A DNA stretch of 64,000 nucleotides, taken from positions 1,116,001 through 1,180,000 of the forward strand of contig NZ_CP090981.1 in NCBI RefSeq assembly GCF_021513135.1, written 5' to 3'. The notes below the pieces were generated by a model. That model did not search any database. It was not told the DNA's origin and saw only the letters and a list, made by a program, of their open reading frames with translations. The stretch is from Vibrio sp. SS-MA-C1-2 (GTDB taxonomy: Bacteria > Pseudomonadota > Gammaproteobacteria > Enterobacterales > Vibrionaceae). This document shows positions 49,873 to 60,357 of the stretch, piece by piece. A program made the translations under genes and the position numbers. Positions within the stretch are counted from its first letter, which is position 1; every line of letters begins with the position of its first letter.

Positions 49873-50658
49873 GTGATAAAACCAGCACGAATGACTAAGA
49901 AAATGGTTCCCCCATCAAGTTGGCAAGAGCTTGTAAATGGTGAATGGGTTGCAGATCAACTTCAAACCAGACTCGATGAGTGGTGGCCTCGTCTTTTTGG
50001 TTTTCATCTGCTGAAACTCGGTGGACTTAGTGCTGAGTTAGCAAGCTGTCATTGTAGCATTCGTCATCAAGTTTGTGTCGATAAACTCAATCCATTACGA
50101 AATATTACCTCAGAGCTAGATCATCTACCTTTAACGGATAAGTCGATCGATGCCTGTTTATTAGCTCATCAATTAGATTTTTCTGAAGATCCACATCAAC
50201 TACTTAGAGAGGTTGATCGTGTGTTAGTGGCAGATGGTTATCTTATTCTTACTGGTTTTAATCCTATGAGTTTAGGTGGTTTATCGCGATTTTTACCATG
50301 GAGGCGAAAAAAATATCCATGGAAAGGTCGAATGTTTACACCTGGACGTGTTGTTGATTGGTTACAGTTGCTCAATTATGAGATTAGTTGTCATGATACC
50401 TTTGCCATTTTACCGACAACTAAATATTGGCCGTGTGCCACATGGGCTGAAAATTTACTCTCTGATTATTTTTCTCGTTTTGGTGGACTCTATTTTATTG
50501 TCGCGAGAAAACGAACGTTACCGATAAAGCCGATCAAGTCTAAATGGATATTTCAAAAAAACTTTAAACCAGCCAGTGCTAACTTTAGAGTCGGATTTAG
50601 CCAACAGTTTTTTTATCGTCAACACTGTTATTGCGAACAGTTAAAATTACGTCGTTAA
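49873..50658 (+). CDS. Class I SAM-dependent methyltransferase, YafS-like
   Basis: A 261-residue cytosolic protein of the YafS-type methyltransferase group. It has a methyltransferase-11-like core: [34 protein letters not shown] around residues 90-122 (motifs IV-V) and [16 protein letters not shown] near 126. The glycine-rich SAM motif I is poorly conserved, so activity is not certain. The start is either GTG 49873 or ATG 49891; neither has a strong ribosome-binding site. Divergent from gloB and convergent with rnhA, the same order as gloB-yafS-rnhA in E. coli. Confidence 0.82.
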   Translation: MIKPARMTKKMVPPSSWQELVNGEWVADQLQTRLDEWWPRLFGFHLLKLGGLSAELASCHCSIRHQVCVDKLNPLRNITSELDHLPLTDKSIDACLLAHQLDFSEDPHQLLREVDRVLVADGYLILTGFNPMSLGGLSRFLPWRRKKYPWKGRMFTPGRVVDWLQLLNYEISCHDTFAILPTTKYWPCATWAENLLSDYFSRFGGLYFIVARKRTLPIKPIKSKWIFQKNFKPASANFRVGFSQQFFYRQHCYCEQLKLRR

Positions 50659-50702
50659 TTGAACGTTACCGATTTTAATAGAGAATCAGCAAGGATAACG
50701 GT

Positions 50703-51167
50703 TTAATTAGGTATATATCCATTATCTTCTTGTGTTGGCGACTCTGCTGCTGCTCGTGCGAGTTGATCACAACGCTCGTTTTCTGGATGACCAGCATGAC
50801 CTTTAACCCAGAACCAAGAGACAGTATGACGTTGACTCTCTTTATCTAGACGTTGCCAGAGATCCGCATTTTTAACCGGTTGTTTCGCTGCAGTTTGCCA
50901 GTTTCTCTTTTTCCAGTTAATGATCCATTTAGTAATACCTTGGCGAACATATTGGCTATCAGTGGTAAGTGAGACGTGGCATGGCTGTTTCAGCGTTGCT
51001 AGACCTTCAATCGCAGCCAATAACTCCATTCTATTGTTGGTGGTAAGCGTATAGCCGCCCTTTAACTCTTTGATATGTTCTTTATAACGCATTACAACAC
51101 CATAACCACCTGGTCCTGGGTTTCCGAGACAAGAACCATCTGTGAAAATTTCTACCTGTTTTATCAT
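50703..51167 (-). CDS. rnhA: Ribonuclease HI
   Basis: A 154-residue enzyme that degrades the RNA strand of RNA-DNA hybrids. All four catalytic residues match E. coli numbering: D10 (FTDGSC), E48 (NRMELL), D70 (TTDSQY) and D134 (ENERCD), with the catalytic histidine in VKGHAGH near 124. Divergent from dnaQ with only 51 bases between starts, so the two genes share an overlapping promoter region, as in E. coli. Confidence 0.97.
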   Translation of the reverse strand: MIKQVEIFTDGSCLGNPGPGGYGVVMRYKEHIKELKGGYTLTTNNRMELLAAIEGLATLKQPCHVSLTTDSQYVRQGITKWIINWKKRNWQTAAKQPVKNADLWQRLDKESQRHTVSWFWVKGHAGHPENERCDQLARAAAESPTQEDNGYIPN

Positions 51168-51218
51168 ATCGATTAATATACAATGAACTTAATTGACCAG
51201 TTTGACATAGATTGAATT

Positions 51219-51941
51219 ATGAATACTAGCCAGAATCAAAGAATAATTGTCCTTGATACCGAAACAACCGGTATGAATACCAGTGGTGGTCCTCATTATG
51301 AAGGACATAGAATCATTGAAATCGGTGCGGTAGAGATTGTAAATCGCCGTTTAACCGGTAATCATTTTCATGTCTATTTAAAGCCTGATCGTGAAGTTGA
51401 TCCTGAAGCAATTCGTGTACATGGTTTAACAGATGAATTTTTAGCGGATAAGCCAGAATATAAAGAGGTTCATGCCAGCTTTTTAGCGTTTATTAAAGGC
51501 GCTGAAATAGTGGCTCATAATGCCCCCTTCGATGTCGGCTTTATGGATCATGAGTTTCGTATGCTTGATCCAAGTATTGGTCAGACAACCGATTACTGTA
51601 CCGTGACAGATACTTTGGCAATGGCGCGTAAGCTATTTCCGGGAAAACGTAACAATTTAGATATTCTCTGTGATCGATACGGTATCGATAATTCACACCG
51701 TACACTCCACGGCGCACTGTTGGATGCCGAGATCCTAGCAGAAGTCTACCTGTTAATGACGGGTGGACAGACTAAATTGGCATTATCTCAAGGTGAAGAA
51801 GGTGCAGATTCTGGTGCAATTCGTCGTTTAGATAAGAATAGAAAGAATTTAAAAGTACAAAAAGCTACTGACAGTGAGTTAGCCGAGCACCAAAGTCGAC
51901 TCGATTTAGTTGAAAAGAGTGGCAGCTGTTTATGGCGCTAA
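51219..51941 (+). CDS. dnaQ: DNA polymerase III epsilon subunit, 3'-5' proofreading exonuclease
   Basis: A 240-residue DEDDh exonuclease of the replicase core. Exo I is VLDTETTGMN (D13, E15), Exo II is AHNAPFDVGFMD near 101-112, and Exo III is HRTLHGALLDAEILAEVY near 166-183. The C-terminal tail after about residue 190 is the flexible part that binds the alpha subunit. The beta-clamp-binding segment is GQTKLALSQ near 189. Divergent from rnhA; a shared terminator separates it from the convergent fadE. Confidence 0.97.
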   Translation: MNTSQNQRIIVLDTETTGMNTSGGPHYEGHRIIEIGAVEIVNRRLTGNHFHVYLKPDREVDPEAIRVHGLTDEFLADKPEYKEVHASFLAFIKGAEIVAHNAPFDVGFMDHEFRMLDPSIGQTTDYCTVTDTLAMARKLFPGKRNNLDILCDRYGIDNSHRTLHGALLDAEILAEVYLLMTGGQTKLALSQGEEGADSGAIRRLDKNRKNLKVQKATDSELAEHQSRLDLVEKSGSCLWR

Positions 51942-51995
51942 TCTGCTTTTGAGTGAGCAGATTATTAAATAAGAAAATATTAAGCCATAAATAGA

Positions 51996-52047
51996 AAATA
52001 CCCCAATCATCATTTATCTATTCGATAGCGAGGATTGGGGTATTTTT
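51996..52047. terminator. Bidirectional terminator, dnaQ / fadE
   Basis: AAATACCCCAATC ... GATTGGGGTATTT stem with flanking A- and T-runs between two convergent genes. Confidence 0.85.
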
Positions 52048-52084
52048 GATTCAAAGGTTCACCTTTAATCTTGAGAATATTAGA

Positions 52085-54610
52085 TTAAGCTGCGTGATGG
52101 ACCCCTTTTTTACTCTTCTGTTTATCTGCCTCATTCACTTCTCCGTTGGCAGAGTGATGGCTACTTGATTGTACTATCTGTTTATCTGCTGCGGCTTGAG
52201 TGACTAACTCTCTTGGATCAAAGTCATCAACATTGATGGTTTTTAAACGGCTGTGTTCAGCAATTTGTAATAAATTTGCCTCTTGAGGCGTAATGACACC
52301 GAGATCTAAACCCTGTTTTGCGACTTTTTCTAGTTGCATAAAGGGTAGGCGTTTACCTGCTGCTTTACAGACTTTATCGTAAATAGGCTCTGCGGTTAAA
52401 ATATCATGCAGAGCAAGTTCGACATTCCCTACAGGATTATTAGCACAGGCTTCTAAGAATTGTCCTCGGCCTAAACGGCTACGGGTTTCTGACGGTGTTT
52501 GAATAATCTGCGCGACTTTATGATCCAATTTATCACTTGGTTGACGACGATTACGGCCGAGTGGGAATAGTAATACTCTTAACGTTGATGCGATAAATCG
52601 AAATGGCATATTCACCAAGAATTGATCGATTGCTCGTTGAGCTTGATAAAGTGAATCTTGCATACTCCATTCAAGTAAGGCTAAATCTTCACTATTTCGC
52701 CCTTCATCATGATAACGTTTTAACGTAGCTGAACTTAAATAGAGCTGACTTAATACATCACCAAGGCGAGCTGATAGGCGCTCTTTACGTTTTAATGAAC
52801 CACCTAGTAACGCCATTGATAAATCACTTAATAAGGCAATATTGGCACTATAGCGGTTGAGCTGCTGATAATAGCGTTTTGTTTGGTCATTAAATGGCGA
52901 AGATGAACCTCGACCATCGGTAATACCAAACCAGATACTACGAACTAGGTTACTAATGACAAACCCGACATGACTAAATAGAGCAGAATCAAATTGGCTG
53001 GTGGCTTGTACCTTATCTGGGTTATAAGCTGCTTTCATCTCTTCAATAACATACGGGTGACAACGAATCGCCCCTTGACCAAATATAATCATTGAGCGGG
53101 TCAGAATATTGGCTCCTTCAACGGTGACGGCAATAGGAGCGCCTTGATATGCACGGGCAGCAAAGTTATTTGGCCCCATACAGATCCCTTTACCACCCAG
53201 AACATCCATCGCATCAATGACCGATTGCTGTGAACGATGAGTACAATGATACTTAATGATTGCAGAGATAACTGCGGGTTTTTCGCCTTGATCGATACCT
53301 GCTACTGTCAACGCACTTGCAGCATCCATCATATAGGCATTACCTGCAATACGAGCTAAAGGCTCTTCGACACCCTCCATTTTACCAATTGGCATCTTAA
53401 ATTGACGACGAATACGGGCATATGCACCTGTTGCCATTGCTAAGGACTTTAATCCACCGGTAGAGTTTGACGGTAATGTAATTCCTCGTCCAACAGATAA
53501 ACATTCAACAAGCATACGCCAGCCTTGTCCAGCCATCTCTGGCCCACCAATAATAAAGCTTAATGGTACAAATATTTTTTCGCCACGAGTTGGACCATTT
53601 TGGAAGGGAACATTTAGGGGAAAGTGGCGCTGACCTATATCAACCCCTTCCATATCGGTTGGGATTAAGGCACAAGTAATCCCGAGCTCTTCGGTTTCCC
53701 CCAGTAATTTATTCGGATCAAAGAGTTTAAATGCTAACCCTAATACTGTTGCGACAGGAGCCAGAGTGATATAACGTTTATTCCACGTTAGTTCCATACC
53801 TAAAACTGTTTCACCCTCCCATTGCCCGTAACAGACGGTACCAAAATCTGGGATCGAACCTGCATCTGAACCCGCTTCAGGACTTGTTAGAGCAAAACAG
53901 GGAATCTCTGTACCTTCAGCTAACCGAGGAAGATAGTAATCTTGTTGCTCTTCTGTCCCATAGTGCTGGAGTAATTCACCGGGCCCAAGAGAGTTTGGAA
54001 CACCGACCGTTGATGATAGTACGCCTGATACACCCGTTAAGCGTTGTAAGACTAAAGATTGGGCATAAGCTGAAAACGCTAAGCCACCATATTTTTTCTT
54101 GATGATCATGGCGAAGAATTTATTATCTTTTAAGTATTGCCATACTTCAGGAGAGAGGTCGGCATTAGTATGCGTGGTGTCAAAATCAGAGACCATTCGA
54201 CAAACTTCATTAACGGGACCATCTAAAAATGCTTGCTCCTCAATGGTCAGTGAATTTTTAGGGATCGCATGCATTTTTTTCCAATCGGGAGAACCTTTAA
54301 ATAATTCGGCTTCCCACCAAACTGTTCCAGCATCGATCGCTTCTTTTTCTGTTCTCGACATTTCTGGCATCACGGCTTTGAATTTACCTAACAAGTAAGA
54401 GGTGATGAGTTTACTACGCAGCGAAGGTGTATTGAGGATAATAGCCACGGAAACAAACAGTGCCCAACTTATCACTCCGACGATACCCAAGACAGAGCCG
54501 ATAGATAACGCAATAGTGATAGCTGCGGTAAAGAACTTTAAACTTGAATGATGGTAAGCCAGCACCCCAAGCATCAATATAAATAGAAGTAGATATACCG
54601 TTACAGTCAT
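52085..54610 (-). CDS. fadE: Acyl-CoA dehydrogenase FadE
   Basis: Flavoprotein of 841 residues catalysing the first step of fatty-acid beta-oxidation. Two N-terminal hydrophobic segments (about residues 2-22 and 30-60) mean it is membrane-associated, typical of FadE rather than the 380-residue acyl-CoA dehydrogenases. Core motifs: [19 protein letters not shown] near 239-257, [18 protein letters not shown] near 281-298, [19 protein letters not shown] near 472-490 and [17 protein letters not shown] near 495-511. A C-terminal DUF1974-type region follows. AAGGAG lies 7 bases before the ATG. A FadR-like operator overlaps its promoter, suggesting repression without fatty acids. Confidence 0.95.
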   Translation of the reverse strand: MTVTVYLLLFILMLGVLAYHHSSLKFFTAAITIALSIGSVLGIVGVISWALFVSVAIILNTPSLRSKLITSYLLGKFKAVMPEMSRTEKEAIDAGTVWWEAELFKGSPDWKKMHAIPKNSLTIEEQAFLDGPVNEVCRMVSDFDTTHTNADLSPEVWQYLKDNKFFAMIIKKKYGGLAFSAYAQSLVLQRLTGVSGVLSSTVGVPNSLGPGELLQHYGTEEQQDYYLPRLAEGTEIPCFALTSPEAGSDAGSIPDFGTVCYGQWEGETVLGMELTWNKRYITLAPVATVLGLAFKLFDPNKLLGETEELGITCALIPTDMEGVDIGQRHFPLNVPFQNGPTRGEKIFVPLSFIIGGPEMAGQGWRMLVECLSVGRGITLPSNSTGGLKSLAMATGAYARIRRQFKMPIGKMEGVEEPLARIAGNAYMMDAASALTVAGIDQGEKPAVISAIIKYHCTHRSQQSVIDAMDVLGGKGICMGPNNFAARAYQGAPIAVTVEGANILTRSMIIFGQGAIRCHPYVIEEMKAAYNPDKVQATSQFDSALFSHVGFVISNLVRSIWFGITDGRGSSSPFNDQTKRYYQQLNRYSANIALLSDLSMALLGGSLKRKERLSARLGDVLSQLYLSSATLKRYHDEGRNSEDLALLEWSMQDSLYQAQRAIDQFLVNMPFRFIASTLRVLLFPLGRNRRQPSDKLDHKVAQIIQTPSETRSRLGRGQFLEACANNPVGNVELALHDILTAEPIYDKVCKAAGKRLPFMQLEKVAKQGLDLGVITPQEANLLQIAEHSRLKTINVDDFDPRELVTQAAADKQIVQSSSHHSANGEVNEADKQKSKKGVHHAA

Positions 54611-54639
54611 AAGATTCTCCTTATCATTAGATATAAATA

Positions 54640-54661
54640 ATGGTACGAGGTCATACCAGTA
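54640..54661 (-). promoter_or_regulatory. Candidate FadR operator of fadE
   Basis: On the minus strand ACTGGTATGACCTCGTACC resembles the FadR site (AACTGGTCNGACNTGTT), and it lies right at the predicted transcription start of fadE. Confidence 0.55.
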
Positions 54662-54666
54662 GTTAA

Positions 54667-54696
54667 ATTGTAGCTCTAATCTTGCGTAAATGTAAA
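54667..54696 (-). promoter_or_regulatory. Candidate fadE promoter
   Basis: On the minus strand TTTACA and TACAAT with an 18-base spacer, directly upstream of the FadR-like site. Confidence 0.5.
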
Positions 54697-54803
54697 ATTA
54701 ATTAACATTTTTTTGTTTGAAATGTGACCATTATTATATTGAGAGTGAAGAGTGAAGCAGAAGAGAGGGGTAAATTATTAACAACTTGTTGCTTGTAATC
54801 GTA

Positions 54804-54830
54804 GCAAAAAAGAGAGAAATTTCCTCTCTA
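54804..54830 (-). terminator. Orphan terminator-like hairpin facing the fadE promoter
   Basis: On the minus strand AGAGAG-GAAATTT-CTCTCT is followed by six Ts. No minus-strand gene precedes it: upstream in that sense lies gmhA, on the other strand. Confidence 0.55.
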
Positions 54831-54911
54831 AGGCTTTATTATGCTATTTAATTAGCGTTACTATATAAAAAGTGTCATTCCCGACAAATAATAACAATAG
54901 AGATAGATATT

Positions 54912-55490
54912 ATGTATCAAGATCTGATTCATCATGAGCTACAAGAAGCTGCCGATGTGCTGAATAAATTTCTGAGTGATAATAAAAATATTGCCGATAT
55001 TGAAGCGGCTGCTGTGATGATTGCTGACTCATTTAAACAAGGGGGAAAAGTTCTTTCTTGTGGTAATGGCGGTTCTCATTGTGATGCGATGCATTTTGCA
55101 GAAGAATTGACCGGTCGTTACCGTGAAGATCGTCCTGGATACCCTGGAATTGCTATCTCAGATCCAAGTCACTTATCTTGTGTGAGTAACGATTTTGGCT
55201 ATGAGTCTGTCTTCTCTCGTTACCTTGAAGCGGTTGGTAGCCAAGGTGATGTGCTACTGGGTATTTCAACATCCGGTAACTCGAAAAATATTATTAAAGC
55301 AATTGAAGCGGCAAAAAATAAAGGCATTAAGACGATTGCATTGACCGGTAAAGATGGTGGTGCGATGGCTGGATTGGCTGATATCGAGATTCGAGTTGCT
55401 CACTTTGGTTATGCAGATAGAATTCAAGAGATCCATATCAAAATTATCCATATCTTAATTCAATTGATTGAAAAAGAAATGGAAAAATAG
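54912..55490 (+). CDS. gmhA: Phosphoheptose isomerase (sedoheptulose 7-phosphate isomerase)
   Basis: A 192-residue SIS-domain enzyme making D-glycero-D-manno-heptose 7-phosphate, first step of LPS core heptose synthesis. Motifs: [22 protein letters not shown] near residues 50-71 (active-site Glu and zinc-ligand His region) and [10 protein letters not shown] near 117-126 (phosphate binding). Later pathway enzyme gmhB is also in this window. It is followed 27 bases later by the yafJ-like gene, as in E. coli. Confidence 0.96.
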   Translation: MYQDLIHHELQEAADVLNKFLSDNKNIADIEAAAVMIADSFKQGGKVLSCGNGGSHCDAMHFAEELTGRYREDRPGYPGIAISDPSHLSCVSNDFGYESVFSRYLEAVGSQGDVLLGISTSGNSKNIIKAIEAAKNKGIKTIALTGKDGGAMAGLADIEIRVAHFGYADRIQEIHIKIIHILIQLIEKEMEK

Positions 55491-55516
55491 CATCGTAAAT
55501 AGGAGATAAATCAGCA

Positions 55517-56317
55517 ATGTGTGAGTTACTTGGCATGAGTGCAAATGTACCTACTGATATCTGTTTTAGTTTTACAGGTTTAGTCCAGCGAGGTGGTAAT
55601 ACTGGGCCTCATTGTGATGGGTGGGGAATTACGTTTTATGAGGGGAAAGGTTTTCGTACTTTTAAAGATCCTCAACCAAGTTATCGCTCTAAAATTGCTG
55701 AGTTAGTGCAAAATTACCCAATTAAGAGCTGCTCTGTTATTAGTCATATTCGTCAGGCTAATCGTGGTAATGTTTCACTTGAAAATACGCATCCTTTTAC
55801 TCGAGAGCTTTGGGGGCGTTATTGGACGTTTGCCCATAATGGTCAATTGAGTGGCTATGAAAATTTAGATACAGGTATTTATCAGCCAGTTGGAGAAACT
55901 GATAGTGAAATGACTTTTTGCTGGCTACTTGCTCAAATGCAACAGCGTTTTCCTAGTTATCCTGAAGATAAAGATCAGTTATACCATTTTATTGCTCAAT
56001 GCTGTGACCAATTAAAAGAGTTGGGTATTTTCAATATGCTGTTAAGTGATGGCGAGTATGTCATGACTTATTGTAGTAATAATTTGCATTGGATTACTCG
56101 TCGTGCGCCTTTTGGTGAAGCATCATTAATTGACGATAATGTCGCAATCGATTTTAGTAAAGAGACCACGGACAATGATGTGGTGACAGTTATTACCACA
56201 CAACCATTAACGGATAATGAGCAGTGGCATAAAATGGTTGAGGGGGAATTTAATCTTTTCCATTTTGGTAAGCGTCTGCTAACGAATAAAGAAGAGCTTC
56301 AAGCTAAAGCGAGTTAA
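55517..56317 (+). CDS. Class II glutamine amidotransferase, YafJ-like
   Basis: A 266-residue protein with an Ntn-type glutaminase fold. The nucleophile is Cys2 exposed after Met removal (MCELLGMS). HCDGWGITFYEG near 33-44 and FAHNGQLSGYEN near 104-115 complete the site. No synthetase domain is fused, so the acceptor of the ammonia is unknown. It follows gmhA closely and is likely co-transcribed with it. Confidence 0.9.
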   Translation: MCELLGMSANVPTDICFSFTGLVQRGGNTGPHCDGWGITFYEGKGFRTFKDPQPSYRSKIAELVQNYPIKSCSVISHIRQANRGNVSLENTHPFTRELWGRYWTFAHNGQLSGYENLDTGIYQPVGETDSEMTFCWLLAQMQQRFPSYPEDKDQLYHFIAQCCDQLKELGIFNMLLSDGEYVMTYCSNNLHWITRRAPFGEASLIDDNVAIDFSKETTDNDVVTVITTQPLTDNEQWHKMVEGEFNLFHFGKRLLTNKEELQAKAS

Positions 56318-56348
56318 GTCATTTCTCTTTGGTTAAGAATGAGAGAGT

Positions 56349-56396
56349 AAAGCTAAACCCGTTAATTTTAAATTGAAAGACGGACTTAGCTTTTTA
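56349..56396. terminator. Terminator after the yafJ-like gene / before purN end
   Basis: AAAGCTAA...CCG...CGG...TTAGCTTT stem followed by TTTTATT on the plus strand; it lies between convergent genes. Confidence 0.62.
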
Positions 56397-56421
56397 TTGG
56401 CTTTAATTTTTAGATTTTAAA

Positions 56422-57057
56422 TTAATCAGCATAGCCGTTTTCAGGGAGGATTTTCTCATCTAGAACGGCATAGCCATTTTCACAGATTAGACGACCAGCC
56501 ATAAACCAGCTAACAACAAGTGGATAGATCAAGTGTTCTTGATGCTGGACCCGGGTCTGGATTTCTTCAAGGGTGTCATCATCAAAAATAGGGACTTTAG
56601 CTTGAAGGATGACCGCTCCCGCATCCAATTCTTGATTAACAAAATGAACCGAAGTACCGTGCTCTTTATCGCCAGCTTCAATTGCCCGTTGATAGGTATT
56701 TAAACCTGGGTATTTAGGTAACAAAGAAGGATGAATATTGAGAATTCTACCTTCGAAAGCTTCTACAATAACTGGAGGTAATATCAGCATAAAACCGGCT
56801 AACACAATCAGCTGTGGTTGCTGTTGTTTGATTAATGAGAGCAGTTCGGCATCGTAAGCTTGACGATCACTATAATCATCTCTTGTTAATACATGAGTCG
56901 CTATTCCTGCTTTTTTTGCTCTTTCCAATCCATAAGCATCACTTTTATTTGAGATAACGGCACAGATCTCGCCATCAATTTTGCCACTGGCTTGGTGGTC
57001 AATAATCGATTGTAAGTTTGATCCGCCACCTGAAATCAGTACCACGATTTTTTTCAT
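56422..57057 (-). CDS. purN: Phosphoribosylglycinamide formyltransferase (GAR transformylase N)
   Basis: Third step of de novo purine synthesis, using 10-formyl-THF. 211 residues. Motifs: [16 protein letters not shown] near residues 5-20 (substrate phosphate), [19 protein letters not shown] near 85-103 and the catalytic [12 protein letters not shown] near 106-117, with HGTSVHFV near 137 and the catalytic Asp in [10 protein letters not shown] near 147-156. Its ATG overlaps the purM stop (ATGA), so the two are translationally coupled. Confidence 0.95.
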   Translation of the reverse strand: MKKIVVLISGGGSNLQSIIDHQASGKIDGEICAVISNKSDAYGLERAKKAGIATHVLTRDDYSDRQAYDAELLSLIKQQQPQLIVLAGFMLILPPVIVEAFEGRILNIHPSLLPKYPGLNTYQRAIEAGDKEHGTSVHFVNQELDAGAVILQAKVPIFDDDTLEEIQTRVQHQEHLIYPLVVSWFMAGRLICENGYAVLDEKILPENGYAD

Positions 57058-58094
57058 TGGATCTCTACCTGCTCTTCATTTTCTACGCGAGAGGCAACGT
57101 GGCCAATTAACCATGCTTTTTCACCACTCTGGTTAAGTTGTTCAATTATTGCTTCACTATCTTCCACAGAAACAGCCAAGATAAGCCCCACACCACAGTT
57201 GAAAGTACGATACATTTCATGGGTAGTCACATTGCCTTGTTGTTGTAACCAATTAAAGATGACTGGCCACTGCCAACTCTCCCCATTAATGACAGCTTTG
57301 GTCTCTTCTGGTAGAACACGAGGGATATTCTCCCAAAATCCGCCACCCGTAATATGTGATATTGCATGGACAGTATGTTGTTCGAGTAGGGAAAGAATGG
57401 ATTTAACGTAGATTTTTGTCGGCTCGAGTAGATGCTCTGCTAGCGTGCGCCCTTCGAGTTCTTGATTCAAATCGCTGTTATTGTGGTTGATGATATTACG
57501 AACTAAAGAATAACCATTTGAATGAGGGCCTGATGAAGCAAGGGCGATAAGGTGATTACCTTGCTGTACATTTTGCCCTGTAATCACTTTACTCTCTTCA
57601 ACGACACCAACACAAAAACCAGCTAAGTCGTAGTCATTACCGTGATACATCCCCGGCATTTCAGCGGTTTCCCCACCAATCAGTGCACAACCTGATTGCT
57701 GACAACCTTCACCGATTCCGGTGACAACGGTTGTCGCGGTATCAACATCTAATTGGCCTGTTGCATAATAATCAAGGAAGAAGAGGGGTTCAGCACCTTG
57801 AACAATCAGATCATTGACGCACATAGCGACCAGATCAATACCAATAGATTGATGTTGGTTAAGATCCATCGCTAAACGTAATTTAGTACCAACGCCATCA
57901 GTACCTGCAACCAGTACAGGCTTTTCATATTTAGTGGGTAATTGACATAGTGCACCAAAACCACCAAATCCACCCATCACTTCCGGCCTGTGGGTTTTCT
58001 TTACCACATGTTTAATTCTATTGACTAGCGCGTTACCGGCATCAATGTTAACGCCTGAGTCTTTATAACTTAACGATTTTTTATTGGATTCCAT
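57054..58094 (-). CDS. purM: Phosphoribosylformylglycinamidine cyclo-ligase (AIR synthetase)
   Basis: Fifth step of de novo purine synthesis; 346 residues from the [14 protein letters not shown] start. That start has TAGGG about six bases upstream and matches the usual N-terminus; the longer frame adds 12 non-conserved residues. Motifs: [15 protein letters not shown] near 15-29, GGFGAL near 44, [14 protein letters not shown] near 60-73, [11 protein letters not shown] near 145-155 and [16 protein letters not shown] near 247-262. First gene of purMN, divergent from upp-uraA. PurR boxes lie about 60-100 bases upstream. Confidence 0.95.
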   Translation of the reverse strand: MESNKKSLSYKDSGVNIDAGNALVNRIKHVVKKTHRPEVMGGFGGFGALCQLPTKYEKPVLVAGTDGVGTKLRLAMDLNQHQSIGIDLVAMCVNDLIVQGAEPLFFLDYYATGQLDVDTATTVVTGIGEGCQQSGCALIGGETAEMPGMYHGNDYDLAGFCVGVVEESKVITGQNVQQGNHLIALASSGPHSNGYSLVRNIINHNNSDLNQELEGRTLAEHLLEPTKIYVKSILSLLEQHTVHAISHITGGGFWENIPRVLPEETKAVINGESWQWPVIFNWLQQQGNVTTHEMYRTFNCGVGLILAVSVEDSEAIIEQLNQSGEKAWLIGHVASRVENEEQVEIQ

Positions 58095-58155
58095 GGTGTT
58101 CCCTACCAGAATAGAAAGAAAAAACCACATTATATTAACAGCTGTGAATCAAAAG

Positions 58156-58190
58156 GGAAACGTTTGCGTAAAAAAGACGCAAACGATTAA
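58156..58190. promoter_or_regulatory. Two PurR boxes between purM and upp
   Basis: GGAAACGTTTGCGT (58156-58169) and ACGCAAACGATTAA (58177-58190) closely match the PurR consensus. They lie in the divergent purMN/upp-uraA region, where E. coli also has a PurR site. Confidence 0.82.
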
Positions 58191-58281
58191 ATGATCATAA
58201 TCATCGCAATATTAATGCTATCCGTTATCCGTTTATTTATATATAATACATCGATTTTTTTTTGCAGGATTGGAGCTATAT

Positions 58282-58908
58282 ATGAAAGTCGTAGAGGTGA
58301 AACACCCACTGGTTAAGCATAAAGTTGGATTAATGCGCGAAGGTGATATTAGTACAAAACGCTTCCGTGAACTTGCTACAGAGGTTGGTAGCTTACTAAC
58401 TTATGAAGCAACTGCAAACTTTGAAACTGAAAAAGTAACGATTGAAGGCTGGAATGGCCCTGTTGAAATTGACCAAATTAAAGGTAAAAAAGTAACAGTT
58501 GTTCCTATTTTACGTGCTGGTCTAGGTATGATGGATGGTGTGTTAGAACACATTCCAAGTGCACGTATTAGTGTTGTTGGTATTTATCGTGATGAAGAGA
58601 CACTTGAGCCAGTACCTTATTTCCATAAGCTAGCACCAAATATTGAAGAGCGTGTTGCGCTTGTTATTGATCCAATGTTAGCGACAGGTGGTTCGATGAT
58701 CGCAACGATTGATCTTCTAAAAGAGAACGGATGTAACCAGATTAAAGTGTTGGTTTTGGTTGCTGCACCTGAAGGTATTGCAGCCCTTGAGAAAGCGCAT
58801 CCAGATGTAGAGTTCTTTACTGCTGCGATTGATGACTGCCTAAATGACAAGGGATACATACTCCCTGGCTTAGGTGATGCCGGCGATAAGATCTTCGGTA
58901 CTCAATAA
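58282..58908 (+). CDS. upp: Uracil phosphoribosyltransferase
   Basis: Converts uracil and PRPP to UMP in pyrimidine salvage; 208 residues, the same as E. coli Upp. Start at [17 protein letters not shown], with GGAG upstream; four further codons in the longer frame are not conserved. Motifs: [20 protein letters not shown] near 76-95, the PRPP loop [13 protein letters not shown] near 127-139, and C-terminal [17 protein letters not shown], the uracil-binding end. Followed by a terminator, then uraA. Confidence 0.96.
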   Translation: MKVVEVKHPLVKHKVGLMREGDISTKRFRELATEVGSLLTYEATANFETEKVTIEGWNGPVEIDQIKGKKVTVVPILRAGLGMMDGVLEHIPSARISVVGIYRDEETLEPVPYFHKLAPNIEERVALVIDPMLATGGSMIATIDLLKENGCNQIKVLVLVAAPEGIAALEKAHPDVEFFTAAIDDCLNDKGYILPGLGDAGDKIFGTQ

Positions 58909-58918
58909 GTTTTTAATT

Positions 58919-58942
58919 AACCGGCGAAAGCCGGTTTTTTTT
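58919..58942 (+). terminator. Terminator after upp
   Basis: AACCGGC-GAAA-GCCGGTT with a GAAA tetraloop and eight Ts. Read-through or a separate promoter must serve uraA. Confidence 0.88.
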
Positions 58943-59037
58943 GAGCAAAATAAAATGGGCAGTGAGTACAATGCTTAATGTTCATAAAAAATAAAAAATA
59001 AAAATAAAAAATAACGATAAAAGAGAGGAGATAACTC

Positions 59038-60267
59038 ATGGCATTTATGAGTAGGCGAACAATGAAGGATGCATTAACAGGGGGGCAGATGCTATTTGTT
59101 GCCTTTGGTGCTTTAGTCTTAGTTCCCTTAATTACAGGGTTAGATCCAAACGTTGCCTTTTTTACTGCCGGTATCGGAACATTAATCTTTCAGGTGTGCA
59201 CTAAAAGACAGGTCCCTGTTTTTCTCGCCTCTTCTTTTGCTTTTATTGCACCAATTCTTTATGGCGTACAAACCTGGGGATTATCAGCAACCCTTGGTGG
59301 TTTAATGGCGGCAGGGGCAATGTACCCACTCTTTGGTCTACTAGTAAAGCTGCGTGGTGTTGAGATTTTACATCGTCTATTACCACCTGTGGTTGTTGGA
59401 CCTGTTATTATCGTGATTGGTTTAAATCTAGCACCTACAGCTGTAAATATGGCTTTAGGCTTGGGTGGTGATGGTCAACCGATGTTTCCAACTAATGTGG
59501 CATTGATTATCTCTTTGGCGACCTTAATTACGACATTATTAATTGCGATAGTGGGGAAAGGTATTTTCAAGCTAATTCCCATCATGGGGGGGATTGTTGT
59601 TGGTTATATACTTTCTCTCTTCTTTGGGATTGTTGATTTCTCACCGGTCAAAGAAGCTGCATGGTTTGCAGTACCAAATTTCACAGCACCAACATTTCAG
59701 TGGGAAGCGGTTCTGTTCATGATTCCGGTGGTTATTGCGCCAGCTATTGAGCATGTTGGTGATGTGTTAGCAATTAGTTCTGTAACGGGCAAAGATTATG
59801 TTAAAAAGCCAGGCTTACATCGCACCTTATTAGGGGATGGTTTAGCGACGATGGCAGCTTCAGCATTTGGTGGACCACCAAATACCACTTACTCTGAAGT
59901 GACTGGCGCAGTGATGCTAACTAAATCTTTTAATCCTGTGATTATGACGTGGACTGCATGTATTGCTATCGTTGTTGCATTTACCGCTAAAGTGGGGGCT
60001 TTTTTGCATACCATTCCTGTCGTGGTAATGGGTGGCATCATGACTCTATTGTTTGGTTCAATTGCGGTTGTTGGGATGAATACCTTGATTCGCTCTAAAG
60101 TAAATTTAACTGATCCACGTAATATGTGTATCGTCTCGGTTATTCTAGTTTTCGGCATTGGCGGCATGGTTGTCAATATTGGTGATTATAAGATGCAAGG
60201 CATTGCTTTGTGTGCGGTTCTTGCGGTATTACTTAACTTATTCTTACCGAAGAGTGTTGAACATTAA
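59038..60267 (+). CDS. uraA: Uracil permease UraA (NCS2 family)
   Basis: Inner-membrane uracil:H+ symporter, 409 residues, about 14 hydrophobic segments. The NCS2 signature is seen in QMLFVAFGALVLVPLITGLDP near residues 18-38, IAPAIEHVGDVLAIS near 234-248 (key Glu in the substrate site) and GGPPNTTYSEVTGAV near 278-292. GAGAGGAG precedes the ATG. It follows upp, as in E. coli, so imported uracil is trapped as UMP. Confidence 0.93.
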   Translation: MAFMSRRTMKDALTGGQMLFVAFGALVLVPLITGLDPNVAFFTAGIGTLIFQVCTKRQVPVFLASSFAFIAPILYGVQTWGLSATLGGLMAAGAMYPLFGLLVKLRGVEILHRLLPPVVVGPVIIVIGLNLAPTAVNMALGLGGDGQPMFPTNVALIISLATLITTLLIAIVGKGIFKLIPIMGGIVVGYILSLFFGIVDFSPVKEAAWFAVPNFTAPTFQWEAVLFMIPVVIAPAIEHVGDVLAISSVTGKDYVKKPGLHRTLLGDGLATMAASAFGGPPNTTYSEVTGAVMLTKSFNPVIMTWTACIAIVVAFTAKVGAFLHTIPVVVMGGIMTLLFGSIAVVGMNTLIRSKVNLTDPRNMCIVSVILVFGIGGMVVNIGDYKMQGIALCAVLAVLLNLFLPKSVEH

Positions 60268-60302
60268 GAATAATTAAAATTAATTGATAACTACTGTTGC
60301 CC

Positions 60303-60343
60303 AACCTTACCTGTTCAGCTTATGATCAGGTGAGGTTTTTCTA
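60303..60343 (+). terminator. Terminator of uraA
   Basis: AACCTTACCTG ... CAGGTGAGGTTTTTC stem-loop with one mismatch and a T-run. Confidence 0.7.
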
Positions 60344-60357
60344 TTTGGTAATCAGTT

